Shown: positions 8,420 through 17,588 of the stretch, in pieces
Layout of the letters: every line of letters begins with the position of its first letter
How positions within the stretch are numbered: the first letter of the stretch is position 1
From: Salinisphaera sp. LB1
GTDB lineage: Bacteria > Pseudomonadota > Gammaproteobacteria > Nevskiales > Salinisphaeraceae
Length of the DNA stretch: 64,000 nucleotides
Assembly: GCF_003177035.1 (NCBI RefSeq)
Contig: NZ_CP029488.1
Span: 2,790,001-2,854,000, forward strand
Reading direction: 5' to 3'
Position numbers and translations under genes: made by a program
The notes under the pieces: model-generated
Database searches by the model: none
The model's input: the letters and a program-made list of their open reading frames with translations, nothing else
Told to the model about the DNA's origin: nothing

Positions 8420-10951
8420 ATGAGCGAAGCTCAACACGACCAAACCCTGGAATTCGGCATCGACGGCATGATGTGCGGCGCCTGCGTCGCCCGCGTCGAG
8501 AAGAAAATCCGCAAGGTCGCGGGCGTCACCGAGGCCTCGGTGAATCTCGCCACCGAGCGTGCGAAGGTGACGCTCGAGGCCGGCTCCGACGACCCCGCGG
8601 CCGTGTTCGAGGCGGTCGAGAGCGCCGGTTACACGCCGGTGGCGGAAGAGATGGAGTTCCGTGTCGACGGCATGACCTGCGGCGCCTGCGTGGCCCGGGT
8701 GGAGAAGAAACTGGCGCGGCTCGACGGCGTGCTCGAGGCCACGGTGAATCTCACCACCGAGCGGGCGCGCGTTCGCTATCTGCCCGGGCAGGTTGACCGG
8801 TCGGCGATGTTCGCCTGTGTGGAAAAAGCGGGCTATACGCCGGTCGCGCTGGACGACCAGGATGCTGGCGAGGCCGAAAGCGAGGACTCGGAAACGGACG
8901 AGCTCAAGCACGCATTGCTTTTGTCCGCGGTGTTCACCGTGCCGCTGTTCGTGATCGCCATGGCCCGCATGCTGCCCGGCGTGGGCGCCGCGATGAACGC
9001 GCTGGCGCCGCCGTTCGCATGGACCATCATCGAGTTGGTTCTGGCGACGCCGGTGCAGTTCTATGCGGGCTCGCGTTTCTATCGACTGGGCTGGGGCGAA
9101 CTCAAGCATGCGGCGCCCGGCATGAACAGCCTGGTGCTGATCGGCTCGAATGCGGCGTATTTCTATTCGCTGGTGGCGTTTGCGCTACCCTCGATTTTTC
9201 CGGCCGGCTCCGCGCATACCTATTTCGATGCCGCCGGCATGATCGTCACCCTGATCCTGCTTGGACGCTATCTCGAGGCCCTGGCCCGCGGGCGTACCTC
9301 GCAGGCGGTCCAGGGCCTGATGAAACTCCAGGCGAGGACGGCGCGCGTCAAGCGCGAGGGCGAATGGCGGGAAATCGATGTCGGTGAACTCGTCCGGGGC
9401 GACCGTATTGCGGTGCGCCCCGGCGAGCGCGTGCCGGTCGACGGTACGGTCGTCGCGGGCGAAAGCTATGTCGACGAATCCATGATCTCGGGCGAGCCGG
9501 TGCCGGTCGCCAAGCAGGGCCAGGCGAAGGTGATCGGCGGCACGGTGAACGGCGACGGCGCGCTGGAAATCGAGGCGACCCGCGTCGGCGGCGATACCGT
9601 GCTGGCGGGCATCATCCGCATGGTCGAACAGGCGCAGGGCGAAAAACCGGCGATCCAGGCCGTGGCCGACCGCATCGCCGGGGTGTTCGTGCCCATCGTG
9701 ATGGCGGTGTCGGTGGCCACGTTCATCGGCTGGCTGGTCTTCGGGCCGAGCCCGGCGCTGGCGCTGGCCTTCGTGGCGGCCGTTTCCGTGCTCTTGATCG
9801 CCTGCCCCTGTGCCATGGGTCTGGCGACGCCGACCGCGATCATGGTCGGTACCGGCCGCGGTGCGGCCATGGGTGTGCTGTTTCGGCGTGGCACGGCGCT
9901 GGAGCAGCTGGCGCGCGTGGATACCGTCGTGTTGGACAAGACCGGCACGCTGACCGAGGGCGCACCGTCGCTGACCGAGTTCGAGACCTGCGCCGGTTTC
10001 GATACCGACGACGTGCTGCGGCAGATTGCCGCCGTTGAAGCGGTTAGCGAGCATCCGATCGGACGGGCGATCGTGAAAGCGGCCGCGGACCGCGGCCTGG
10101 CTGTGCCCGAGGCTCGGGATTTCAAGACCCACACCGGCCAGGGCGTGGCCGCCGTGGTCGACGGCCGGAAAATCCAGGTCGGGGCGGCGCGCTTCATGGA
10201 CAGCCTGGGCGTTGATCATGCGCCCCTGACCGAGCGTGCCGATGCGCTGGCCGCGGCCGCGCGTACACCGCTGTACGTGGCGATCGACGGTGAACTCGCC
10301 GCGTTGGTGGCCGTGGCCGATCCGGCGCGCGGCGAGGCGGCCGACATGATCGCCGCGCTGCATGACCGGGGTATTGAAGTGGCCATGCTCACCGGCGACA
10401 ACGCGGCGACCGCACAGGCGATTGCGGCGGAGCTGGGCATCGATCGTGTGGTGGCCGGCGTCATGCCGCAGGCCAAGGCGGACGAAATCAAGCGCCTGCA
10501 GGGTGACGCGCGTACCGTGGCGTTCGTCGGCGACGGCATCAACGATGCGCCGGCGCTGACGCAGGCGGATGTCGGCATCGCGGTTGGCTCGGGCACGGAT
10601 ATCGCTATCGAGGCGGGCGACGTGGTGCTCATGCGGGCGGATCTGTCCGGTGTGGTCAACGCGCTGGCGCTGGCCAGCCGTACGATGCGGACTATTCGCA
10701 TCAACTTCGGCTGGGCGTACGGCTACAATGTTTTGCTGATTCCGCTCGCCGCCGGGGTGTTCTACCCGCTGACGGGCTGGTTGCTCAACCCGGCCATAGC
10801 GGCCGCGGCGATGAGCGTTTCGAGTATCTTCGTGCTGACGAACTCGCTGCGCCTGCGGCGCTTTTCGGCAGTACTGGCGCCGGTGGCCACCGCCGCTTCG
10901 GCGCAACCGCAGGCCGCGGCGAAGACGGGGGATATGCCGAACGCGGCCTGA
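8420..10951 (+). CDS. copA: Cu(I)-exporting P1B-type ATPase
   Basis: An 843-residue copper efflux ATPase. Two N-terminal HMA domains carry GMMCGAC (Cys19, Cys22) and GMTCGAC (Cys87, Cys90). Eight membrane helices include the intramembrane CPC metal site (residues 462-464). The actuator loop SGEPVPV, phosphorylation site DKTGTLT (Asp506), SEHPIG of the nucleotide domain, and GDGINDAPAL (from ~704) are all present, so it should be fully active. It pumps Cu(I) from cytosol to periplasm using ATP. It is the last gene of copZ-csoR-copA, 22 bp after csoR. The HMA pair and CPC favour copper or silver over zinc or cadmium. Confidence 0.96.
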   Translation: MSEAQHDQTLEFGIDGMMCGACVARVEKKIRKVAGVTEASVNLATERAKVTLEAGSDDPAAVFEAVESAGYTPVAEEMEFRVDGMTCGACVARVEKKLARLDGVLEATVNLTTERARVRYLPGQVDRSAMFACVEKAGYTPVALDDQDAGEAESEDSETDELKHALLLSAVFTVPLFVIAMARMLPGVGAAMNALAPPFAWTIIELVLATPVQFYAGSRFYRLGWGELKHAAPGMNSLVLIGSNAAYFYSLVAFALPSIFPAGSAHTYFDAAGMIVTLILLGRYLEALARGRTSQAVQGLMKLQARTARVKREGEWREIDVGELVRGDRIAVRPGERVPVDGTVVAGESYVDESMISGEPVPVAKQGQAKVIGGTVNGDGALEIEATRVGGDTVLAGIIRMVEQAQGEKPAIQAVADRIAGVFVPIVMAVSVATFIGWLVFGPSPALALAFVAAVSVLLIACPCAMGLATPTAIMVGTGRGAAMGVLFRRGTALEQLARVDTVVLDKTGTLTEGAPSLTEFETCAGFDTDDVLRQIAAVEAVSEHPIGRAIVKAAADRGLAVPEARDFKTHTGQGVAAVVDGRKIQVGAARFMDSLGVDHAPLTERADALAAAARTPLYVAIDGELAALVAVADPARGEAADMIAALHDRGIEVAMLTGDNAATAQAIAAELGIDRVVAGVMPQAKADEIKRLQGDARTVAFVGDGINDAPALTQADVGIAVGSGTDIAIEAGDVVLMRADLSGVVNALALASRTMRTIRINFGWAYGYNVLLIPLAAGVFYPLTGWLLNPAIAAAAMSVSSIFVLTNSLRLRRFSAVLAPVATAASAQPQAAAKTGDMPNAA

Positions 10952-10975
10952 GTGGCCGGCGCCTCGGCAGGGGCA

Positions 10976-12055
10976 TCAGGCCGGTAAGAACCGATAGACC
11001 GTGGTTTGGGTGTATTTCTCGCCCGCGGCCAGCCGGGTGTCGGGGAATTCCGGCTGGTTGGGCCCGTCCGGGAAATGCTGGGCTTCGAGGGTGAAGGCGG
11101 CGTACCGGTCGTAGGTGGCGCCGCGCTTACCGGTCATGGTGCCGTCGAGCCCGTTACTCGTATACACCTGCACACCGGGCTCGGTGGAATACATTTCCAG
11201 CGCGCGGCCCGATGCCGGATCGACCACGCGCACCGCGAGACGGTTCGGATCGCCGGCGCTGGCCAGCACCCAATTGTGATCGTAGCCGCCAATGTCTTCC
11301 AGAGCCGAATCGGCAAGGTCCCGCCCGAACGGTTTCGGCCGGGTGAAGTCCAGGGCGCTGTCGGCCACCGGTGTCAGTTCGCCGGTGGGAATGAGGGCTT
11401 CATCCACGGCGGTGACGTGGTTGGCGTGGATCATCGCCAGCTGGTCCTGGATGCCGCCACTGCCGGCGCCAGCGAGATTGAAGAAGGCGTGGTTGGTGAG
11501 ATTGATCACCGTCTCCGCGTCGGCCACGGCGGAATAATGCAGCCGGAGATTGTTGGCGTTATCGAGCGTGTAGCGCAGGGTGACGGCGAGATTGCCGGGA
11601 AAGCCCATGTCGCCATCGGGCGAGACCAGCGTGAGCTCGACGCCCACGGCATCGCCCTCGTCGATCGACGTAGCGGCCCAGATGTGTCGATCGAAACCGC
11701 GCTCGCCGCCGTGCAGCGTGTTCCCGCCTTCGTTCGTCGACAGTTGATGGCGCCGGTCGCCGAGCTCGAACGTACCGCCGGCGATGCGGTTGCCGTAGCG
11801 GCCGATGGTGGCGCCGAAATAACTGGGGCCGGGTTGGAGATAGTCGTCGACGCGGTCGAAGCCGAGCACGACATCGGCCAGCCGCCCGTTCTTGTCCGGT
11901 ACTTCCAGCGCCTGAATGCGGGCGCCGTGGGTGAGAATCGCCACCCGCATGCCGCAGCGGTTGGTCAACTGATAGCGATCGACGCGTTCGCCGTCGGGCG
12001 TGGTGCCGAATTCGTGGCAGGTGACGGCCAGACAGGCGGGCAGGGCATGGGGCAT
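10976..12055 (-). CDS. galM: Aldose 1-epimerase (galactose mutarotase), cytoplasmic
   Basis: A 359-residue GalM-family protein. Visible motifs include TIGRYGNRIAGG, NTLHGG, LTNHAFFNL, the GGYDHNWVL segment with a catalytic His, and TLEAQHFPDGPN with the catalytic Glu. It interconverts alpha and beta anomers of an aldose and so supplies the anomer used by sugar 1-dehydrogenases. There is no signal peptide, in contrast to the second copy at 17589-18803. Start at ATG 12055; an upstream in-frame extension overlaps the neighbouring coding region. It is the last gene of the sugar operon, 55 bp after the dehydrogenase gene. Confidence 0.9.
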   Translation of the reverse strand: MPHALPACLAVTCHEFGTTPDGERVDRYQLTNRCGMRVAILTHGARIQALEVPDKNGRLADVVLGFDRVDDYLQPGPSYFGATIGRYGNRIAGGTFELGDRRHQLSTNEGGNTLHGGERGFDRHIWAATSIDEGDAVGVELTLVSPDGDMGFPGNLAVTLRYTLDNANNLRLHYSAVADAETVINLTNHAFFNLAGAGSGGIQDQLAMIHANHVTAVDEALIPTGELTPVADSALDFTRPKPFGRDLADSALEDIGGYDHNWVLASAGDPNRLAVRVVDPASGRALEMYSTEPGVQVYTSNGLDGTMTGKRGATYDRYAAFTLEAQHFPDGPNQPEFPDTRLAAGEKYTQTTVYRFLPA

Positions 12056-12110
12056 GACGAATCTCGCGGTGGTTTCGATGAATGGACGGCCGTACGGATC
12101 GAGGGGCTGT

Positions 12111-13043
12111 TTATTCGTGAAACGCGTCGACGATACGTCGCTCGCCGAGCATGAACGCATCCGCTACATGAGTGAATGGCCGGACGTCAGTATCCGACCG
12201 GCGCTCCTTGATGAGTGTGCTGAACAGAGCGTAAACGCCGCCGTACTCGTCCTTTTCCTCGTCGATACGAATTTCTCCGTCAATTCGCATGCGCGCACCG
12301 CCTTCTTCCAGCCGGAGTTCGCCGGTCTCGGTCTCCACGACGATCTGCCAGACCGGGTCACCCTCGTGGCGCCAGTCCATGACCGCGCGGATCGGCGCGC
12401 CGGCGCTATCGGTGAACGAGAGGTCGGCGGCGATGGGGGTCGCGCAGTTGCTGGGCACCTCCAGGGTGGCTGCGCCCAGAGCGAATGGCCGAGCCAGGAT
12501 ATGCGTTGCGATGGATAGGGCATTGATGCCCGGATCGAACACGCCCAGGCCGCCCGGCTCCCAGATCCAGGCCTGGCCGGGATGAAACACGGTCACATCC
12601 TCGCACCAGTCGATCCGGACCGCGGTCACGTTCTGGGTGGACAGCCACTCGCGGGCCGCTTCTACCCCCGGGGCATGGCGCGAATGCCAACTGGCGTAGA
12701 GCGTGATGCCGGCGCTGGCGGCGCGCTGCTCAAGGTGGCTGACCTCCGACAACGTCATCCCGGGCGGCTTTTCCAGCAGCACGTGCAGCCCTGCGTCCAC
12801 GGCCCGGCAGGCCAACTCGAAGCGATGCTGGGGTGGGACGCACAGGGCCACGGCATCCAGGGCCATGCCTGAATCGAGCAACGCATCCAGGCTGGTGAAG
12901 CGGGCGGGTTGGGCCTGGCGGTCGGCGTCGAAGCTGCGGGCCACGGTCGCGACCAGTTCGAAGTCGGGGTTTGCGTCCAGCGTTGGATGATGCGCGTCGC
13001 GAGCGATCTTGCCGTACCCGATCAGGGCGATACGAATACTCAT
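12111..13043 (-). CDS. L-arabinose/D-galactose 1-dehydrogenase (Gfo/Idh/MocA family)
   Basis: A 310-residue NAD(P)-dependent oxidoreductase. An N-terminal Rossmann fold begins ALIGYGKIARD, and the active-site EKPPG lysine motif lies near residue 92. The C-terminal half includes HPGQAWIWEPGGLGVFDPG and VRPFTHVADAFMLG. From memory this pattern closely follows Azospirillum brasilense L-arabinose 1-dehydrogenase, which oxidises L-arabinose and D-galactose to the 1,4-lactone. The upstream lactonase gene ends 5 bp before this start (ATG 13043), so lactone formation and hydrolysis are coupled in one transcript. Which sugar is preferred cannot be read from sequence. Confidence 0.85.
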   Translation of the reverse strand: MSIRIALIGYGKIARDAHHPTLDANPDFELVATVARSFDADRQAQPARFTSLDALLDSGMALDAVALCVPPQHRFELACRAVDAGLHVLLEKPPGMTLSEVSHLEQRAASAGITLYASWHSRHAPGVEAAREWLSTQNVTAVRIDWCEDVTVFHPGQAWIWEPGGLGVFDPGINALSIATHILARPFALGAATLEVPSNCATPIAADLSFTDSAGAPIRAVMDWRHEGDPVWQIVVETETGELRLEEGGARMRIDGEIRIDEEKDEYGGVYALFSTLIKERRSDTDVRPFTHVADAFMLGERRIVDAFHE

Positions 13044-13048
13044 GATGT

Positions 13049-13930
13049 CTACCTGGGATTGAAGGCGGCGAGGGTGTGGCCGGGCACGTCCACGGCCATG
13101 GAAAATACCGAGCCGGATTGCGGCCATTCGGCCAGCGTGGTGGCGTCCATGTTCTCGCGCGCGGTGGTCACGAACAGCGTGCGCTGGTCAGGGCCGCCGA
13201 ATGCCGGCATGGTCGGCTGCAATGCGGCCAGCGGATAGCGTGCCACGAGCCGTCCTTCGGGATCGAAACGGGCAACCGCCGCGCCGCCGAACAGGGCGGT
13301 CCAGTAGTGATCCTCGACATCGACGGCCGCGCCGTCCGGGTTGCCCTCGATATCGAGCGTGTTCAGATCGACCCATGTCTCGCCCGGCCCGATGTCGCCG
13401 GTGGCCGGATCGAAGGTATGCCGGCGAATGACGCGGGTGGGTGTATCGGTGTGGTACATCCAGCGCCCGTCGGTCGAGAACGCCAGGCCGTTGGTGATCG
13501 TCATGCCGCCGATGCGCGGTACAAGGGCGTGGCCGTCGTAGCAGTAGAGCGATGCATCGGCGGCGCTCTGTGTTTCATTCATCGTGCCGATCCAGAAACG
13601 CCCCGCCGGATCGCAACCGCCGTCGTTGAAACGATGATCGTGGGTGTCTTCGGGCGCCTGTGCCAGACAGGCCTGCCGGTCGCCCGCCGCGTCGAGCCGC
13701 CACAAGCCGGATCGCAGGGCAGCCACCAGGCCGCCGTCGGCATGCCGCACCACGCAGGTGATGGCCTCGTCGTATTCGACCACGCTGTGTTCGTCGGTGG
13801 CGAAATCGAGCCGGTGCAGGGCGGCGCCGAGGATGTCCACCCAGTAAAGGGCATTGTATTCGGGGTGCCAGAGTGGGCCCTCGCCGAGTCCCATTTCCAG
13901 TGTCAGATGCGGGGTGAGCGTATCGCTCAT
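13049..13930 (-). CDS. SMP-30/gluconolactonase-family sugar lactonase
   Basis: A 293-residue beta-propeller protein of the SMP-30/gluconolactonase/LRE family. It has GEGPLWHP with the first metal-binding Glu, HRFNDGGCDPAGRFWIGTM with Asn and Asp ligands, TNGLAFSTDG, and GNPDGAAVDVEDHYW. These enzymes hydrolyse aldonolactones to free aldonic acids with a divalent metal. Placed between a sugar 1-dehydrogenase and a gluconokinase, it most likely opens L-arabinono-, galactono- or gluconolactone. It overlaps the gluconokinase gene by 4 bp. Confidence 0.88.
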   Translation of the reverse strand: MSDTLTPHLTLEMGLGEGPLWHPEYNALYWVDILGAALHRLDFATDEHSVVEYDEAITCVVRHADGGLVAALRSGLWRLDAAGDRQACLAQAPEDTHDHRFNDGGCDPAGRFWIGTMNETQSAADASLYCYDGHALVPRIGGMTITNGLAFSTDGRWMYHTDTPTRVIRRHTFDPATGDIGPGETWVDLNTLDIEGNPDGAAVDVEDHYWTALFGGAAVARFDPEGRLVARYPLAALQPTMPAFGGPDQRTLFVTTARENMDATTLAEWPQSGSVFSMAVDVPGHTLAAFNPR

Positions 13931-14484
13931 GAAAGCTGGTCCTGTTCAAGGCGAGTGCGTAGCGCCGCGGTGCTCTGATCGATGACGTCGGCGAAATTCT
14001 GATCGATATCGACGCGGATCGCTTCGTCCGCGTCGGGCGTTTCGAGGGTATCGAACTGCGAGGTGAGCATATCCGAGGAGAAGAAATGCTTGCGTCGCTG
14101 CATACGTCCCAGAATGACATCGAAGCTGCCGTCCAGATATAAGAACAGCAAACCAGGGTCGGCCTCGCGGAGCTGGTCGCGATAGATCCGCTTGAGCGAA
14201 GAACAGCCGATCAGCAAGGCTCGGTCTTTGTCGTGGTTTTCACGAATCAGTTCGGTGAGCACCGCGAGCCAGTCGGCCCGGTCGTCGTCGTTCAGGGGTT
14301 CGCCGCGCGACATCTTGTCGATGTTGGCCTGTGGATGGTACTTGTCGCCGTCGATGTACGGCACGCCAAGCGCGCTGCCGACCGCTTCGCCGACGGTGGA
14401 CTTGCCGCTGCCCGACACACCCATGACGACCACGCGTCGATCGAATTTGGCAGAAGCGGTCTCGGTGGTCGGGGTTTCGTTCAT
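13927..14484 (-). CDS. gntK: Gluconokinase (GntK family)
   Basis: A 185-residue P-loop kinase: VVVMGVSGSGKSTVG at residues ~18-32, DGDKYHPQANIDKMSRGEPL, DDDRADWL, and LIGCSSLKRIYRDQLR, all characteristic of GntK. It phosphorylates D-gluconate to 6-phosphogluconate with ATP. Its presence is odd in a pentose route that otherwise avoids phosphorylation. It probably lets the operon's dehydrogenase and lactonase channel D-glucose, via gluconate, into the pentose phosphate or Entner-Doudoroff pathway. Start at ATG 14484; the stop overlaps the lactonase start (ATGA). Confidence 0.92.
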   Translation of the reverse strand: MNETPTTETASAKFDRRVVVMGVSGSGKSTVGEAVGSALGVPYIDGDKYHPQANIDKMSRGEPLNDDDRADWLAVLTELIRENHDKDRALLIGCSSLKRIYRDQLREADPGLLFLYLDGSFDVILGRMQRRKHFFSSDMLTSQFDTLETPDADEAIRVDIDQNFADVIDQSTAALRTRLEQDQLS

Positions 14485-14538
14485 GCGTGCATCCCGTCGG
14501 GAGCATGGGGAAATCAACCGGGCATTTTTCCAAAGCCC

Positions 14539-14563
14539 CCGGCCCGCGGCAAGCGCGGGCCGG
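14539..14563 (-). terminator. GC-rich hairpin after the ABC ATPase gene
   Basis: A perfect 10-bp inverted repeat CCGGCCCGCG-N5-CGCGGGCCGG lies in the 88-bp gap between the sugar ABC ATPase and gluconokinase genes. Only a weak T-stretch follows on the minus strand. It may attenuate transcription or protect the 3' end of the importer mRNA. Confidence 0.45.
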
Positions 14564-14572
14564 ACCGTCAGT

Positions 14573-15349
14573 TCAGGCGTTGGCTTGCTTGGCGGCGTTG
14601 CGATATTCGTTGACCACGATATCGGTCAGCTCCTGGACCGATGTGTCTTCGGTAGCCTTGTTGAAGGTGATACGGCCGTTCTGCAGCAGATTGACACGAT
14701 CGCAGACGTCGAAGATCTGGCCGTAGTTGTGCGCGATGATGATGATCGAGACCTCGCCCTTGGCTCGAAGCCGGTTGATCACATCGAGGATCATCGCCCC
14801 CTCCTTGGCGCCCATGGCGGCGGTCGGCTCGTCCAGCAGCAGCAGGCGTGAGTTCGAGTAGACCGAACGCGCGACCGCGACTGCTTGCCGCTGGCCGCCG
14901 GAAAGCTGTTCGACCGGGACGTCCACCGAGGGAATGTTGACGCCGATATCGAGCAATGCTTCGCGTGCCTTGTCACGCATCGGCTTGTTATTGAGGATCG
15001 CGAGGGGGCCGCCCTTAAGCGATTCCCGCTGCAGGAACATGTTGTGGTAGACATTGAGCTGCGGGATCAGCGCGAGATCCTGATGTACGCAGTCGATGCC
15101 CAGTGATCGCGCGTATGTGACCGACGGCAGGCGCACCTCTTTGCCGTCGTAGACGATGCGGCCGCGGCTCGGTTGATGAAGCCCGCAGAGGATTTTCATC
15201 AACGTCGACTTGCCGGCCCCGTTGTCGCCGAGCAGGCCCAGCACTTCGCCCTTGCCGACTGTGAGATTGACCTCTTCGAGGGCGGTGACGTGGCCGAACT
15301 CCTTGGCTACGTTCTCGACCTGCAGCAATGGTTGGTTGTTCTCCGTCAT
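14573..15349 (-). CDS. Sugar ABC transporter, ATP-binding protein (single domain)
   Basis: A 258-residue ATPase of the CUT2 (ribose/xylose-type) class. Walker A is GDNGAGKST, the signature is LSGGQRQAVAVA, Walker B is LLLLDEPTAAMG, and a switch His sits in IIAHN. Most CUT2 ATPases (RbsA, XylG) have two fused domains; this one has one, like fructose-type FrcA, so it should work as a homodimer. Start at ATG 15349, overlapping the permease stop (ATGA). It powers uptake through the permease and binding protein just upstream. Confidence 0.92.
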   Translation of the reverse strand: MTENNQPLLQVENVAKEFGHVTALEEVNLTVGKGEVLGLLGDNGAGKSTLMKILCGLHQPSRGRIVYDGKEVRLPSVTYARSLGIDCVHQDLALIPQLNVYHNMFLQRESLKGGPLAILNNKPMRDKAREALLDIGVNIPSVDVPVEQLSGGQRQAVAVARSVYSNSRLLLLDEPTAAMGAKEGAMILDVINRLRAKGEVSIIIIAHNYGQIFDVCDRVNLLQNGRITFNKATEDTSVQELTDIVVNEYRNAAKQANA

Positions 15350-16398
15350 GATTGCTTCCCGAAGAATTTGAAGAAGTATTTGAAGCGGCCGACATGGACG
15401 TTGACCATCATGGTCACGAGGATCGCGCCGCCCAGAATCATGTCGAAGGTGTAGGCCGAGACACCGGCCAGGGTGAAGCCGTCCTTGAGCATGCCGATGA
15501 CCACTGCGCCAAAGAATGCGCCCATGATGGTGCCGACACCGCCGGCCAGCAGGGTGCCGCCGATGACGGCCGAGGCGATGCACATGAACATGATCTGAGT
15601 ACCGCCAGCCAACGGCGTGATCGAGCCGGTCTGGAAACTGTCCAGAATGCCGCCGAAGCCGGCGAGCATGCTGCAGACCGTGAAATTACGGATCTTGACG
15701 AATGTCACCTTGATGCCGGCCTCGGTCGCCCCGTTCAGGTTGCCGCCGACGGCGATCGTATGCAGCCCCCAGCGCGTGCGTGTGAGGATGAACTGGAACA
15801 CGATGGCGATGAGCAGAGCCCAACCAAGTTGCGCGAAGGGGCTGCCACCGAAGATCGTGGTTACGAACGCCCCGGCCTGTGGCTGGACCGGATAGCCGCC
15901 GGAGATGGTCAGCGTGAACCCGTTGAGCAGGAACAGCATGCCCATCGTGGTCACGAACGAATGGATCTTGAGCACTTCGGTGATCAGGCCGTTGAGCAGG
16001 CCCACTACGCCGCAGGCCAGCAGCGCCAGGATGATCGCGCCCACGACGGGGATGCCGGCGCCGTGGGCGTAGAACATCACGAACGGCGCCATCGCATAGA
16101 CCATGCCCACGGACAGGTCGAGTTCGCCGCTGATCAGAACCAGCACCTCCCCGGCTGCCAGAACGGCGGTCGCCGCGGTGTATTGGCCGAGCGTGCCGAT
16201 ATTGTCGTGCGAGAGGAAAATGCCACCGGTGGTGGACTGGAAATAGATGGCGAGCAGGATGCCCGCAATGACGATGCTGGCTTCGCGACGCGCGAATGTG
16301 GCGATGACCGCACGACGCCAGAAACTCTGGCGTCGTGCAGCTTCATCGGACCGCCCCTTCGGTCGATGCGTCGGATCAGCTTTGGATTGTTTTGCCAT
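15346..16398 (-). CDS. Sugar ABC transporter permease (CUT2/RbsC-like)
   Basis: A 350-residue inner-membrane protein with about ten hydrophobic helices. It has the CUT2 permease motifs GELDLSVG, SFVTTMGMLFLLNG and AVGGNLNGATEAGIKV. It forms the membrane channel for an ABC importer of a monosaccharide. The N-terminal ~35 residues are basic and cytoplasmic. The gene is 15 bp after the binding-protein gene and overlaps the ATPase gene by 4 bp, so the three form one transcription unit. Xylose, arabinose or galactose are likely substrates from context. Confidence 0.92.
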   Translation of the reverse strand: MAKQSKADPTHRPKGRSDEAARRQSFWRRAVIATFARREASIVIAGILLAIYFQSTTGGIFLSHDNIGTLGQYTAATAVLAAGEVLVLISGELDLSVGMVYAMAPFVMFYAHGAGIPVVGAIILALLACGVVGLLNGLITEVLKIHSFVTTMGMLFLLNGFTLTISGGYPVQPQAGAFVTTIFGGSPFAQLGWALLIAIVFQFILTRTRWGLHTIAVGGNLNGATEAGIKVTFVKIRNFTVCSMLAGFGGILDSFQTGSITPLAGGTQIMFMCIASAVIGGTLLAGGVGTIMGAFFGAVVIGMLKDGFTLAGVSAYTFDMILGGAILVTMMVNVHVGRFKYFFKFFGKQS

Positions 16399-16413
16399 AG
16401 ATTACACTTACAC

Positions 16414-17499
16414 TCAGCTCGAGATGGGGCCGGACCGGGACAGGACTTTTTCCTTGCTTGAGTTGCCCTCGAAACGGCTCTTGGTGTTCAGGTACTCACC
16501 GACGTTGTCCTTGGTCACGAATTTGAGGCCGGTGTTGACGTTGGCGATACCGCTGAGCCCACCCGAGAGCTGATACAGATACAGTTCCATGACCGGGATG
16601 AAGCCCTGCAGGTAGGGCTGCTGGTCGATGGTGAAGCTGAGATCGCCGCTCTCGATGCCGTCGAGCGTGCCGGGAAGCATGTCGAAGCCGCCGGCCTTGA
16701 TGCCTTTCTGGGCCAGATTGTGCTTCTTCATGGTCTTGGCCACACCTTCGGTACTGCCGGCATCGACCGCGAACATGCCCTTGATGTTGCGGTGCCCGAG
16801 ATAGAACGACTCGATGCGGGAGAACTCCTCGTTGACCGTCGGCCCGCTGGCGACCTCGTGCAGCGTGATGTTCTTGCCGGACTCCTTGATCGCCTGCTTG
16901 GCGCCGTTCAGACGCGGCTGGATGTTGAGCTGGCCCGGTGTGGCGATGAAGCCCACCACGTCGCCCGAGCCGACTTCGTCGACGATCCGCTGGCCGAGCG
17001 CCTTGCCTGCATCGAACAACTTCTGCCCGATATACGCCAGCCGATCGTTGTTGACATCGGCGTTATAGGAGACCACCGGGATACCGGCCTTGAGCGCGCG
17101 ATCGACCGGCTTGTTGAACGCGTGCTGGTCGACCAGCGCCACGGCGATACCGTCGACGCCGGAAGAGATCGCGGCGTCCATGGCGTTGACCATGACGCTG
17201 GCCTCCGATTTCTGCGATCCCGTCCATTGATAGGTACAGCCGAAGGCCGCACAGGCATCCGCGGCGCCGTACTGGGTCGGCACGAAGAACGGATTGGTGG
17301 TCACATGGTTGATGAATACGAACTTGTATTTCGGATGATTCGGCAGGTTCGTATTGTGTTTGCCCGCGGCGAACGCCGCAGGTGAAATCCCCATTCCGGT
17401 CAGCGCGGCCAGGCCGGCGCCGCCGCTCAGGGCCCCGTGCAGGATTCGGCGACGGCTGACGTCGATGTTTTTGTCGTTGTGGTCTGATGAATCGCTCAT
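16414..17499 (-). CDS. Sugar ABC transporter, Tat-exported substrate-binding protein
   Basis: A 361-residue periplasmic binding protein of the ribose-type fold (Peripla_BP_4). It begins with a twin-arginine signal (SRRRILHGALSGG, cleavage probably after AFAA near residue 45), so it is exported folded. Motifs include VMVNAMDAAISSGVDGIAVALV, TPGQLNIQPRLNGAKQAI and FAVDAGSTEGVAKTM. It delivers the sugar to the permease encoded next. GGAGGAAG sits just before ATG 17499. A very strong hairpin lies upstream between this gene and the exported mutarotase gene. Confidence 0.92.
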   Translation of the reverse strand: MSDSSDHNDKNIDVSRRRILHGALSGGAGLAALTGMGISPAAFAAGKHNTNLPNHPKYKFVFINHVTTNPFFVPTQYGAADACAAFGCTYQWTGSQKSEASVMVNAMDAAISSGVDGIAVALVDQHAFNKPVDRALKAGIPVVSYNADVNNDRLAYIGQKLFDAGKALGQRIVDEVGSGDVVGFIATPGQLNIQPRLNGAKQAIKESGKNITLHEVASGPTVNEEFSRIESFYLGHRNIKGMFAVDAGSTEGVAKTMKKHNLAQKGIKAGGFDMLPGTLDGIESGDLSFTIDQQPYLQGFIPVMELYLYQLSGGLSGIANVNTGLKFVTKDNVGEYLNTKSRFEGNSSKEKVLSRSGPISS

Positions 17500-17546
17500 T
17501 TTTTTCTTCCTCCGGTTTGACGCATGTATTCCTGGCCAGGGCCAGA

Positions 17547-17577
17547 ATCGGCCGGCCGCGGGTCGCGGCCGGCCGAT
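17547..17577. repeat. Perfect 14-bp inverted repeat ahead of the binding-protein gene
   Basis: Arms at 17547-17560 and 17564-17577 (ATCGGCCGGCCGCG and its complement) are separated by only 3 bp. It lies in the gap between the exported mutarotase and the ABC binding-protein gene. There is no T-tract, so an mRNA-stability or processing hairpin is more likely than a classical terminator. Confidence 0.7.
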
Positions 17578-17588
17578 CGCCGCTGACT

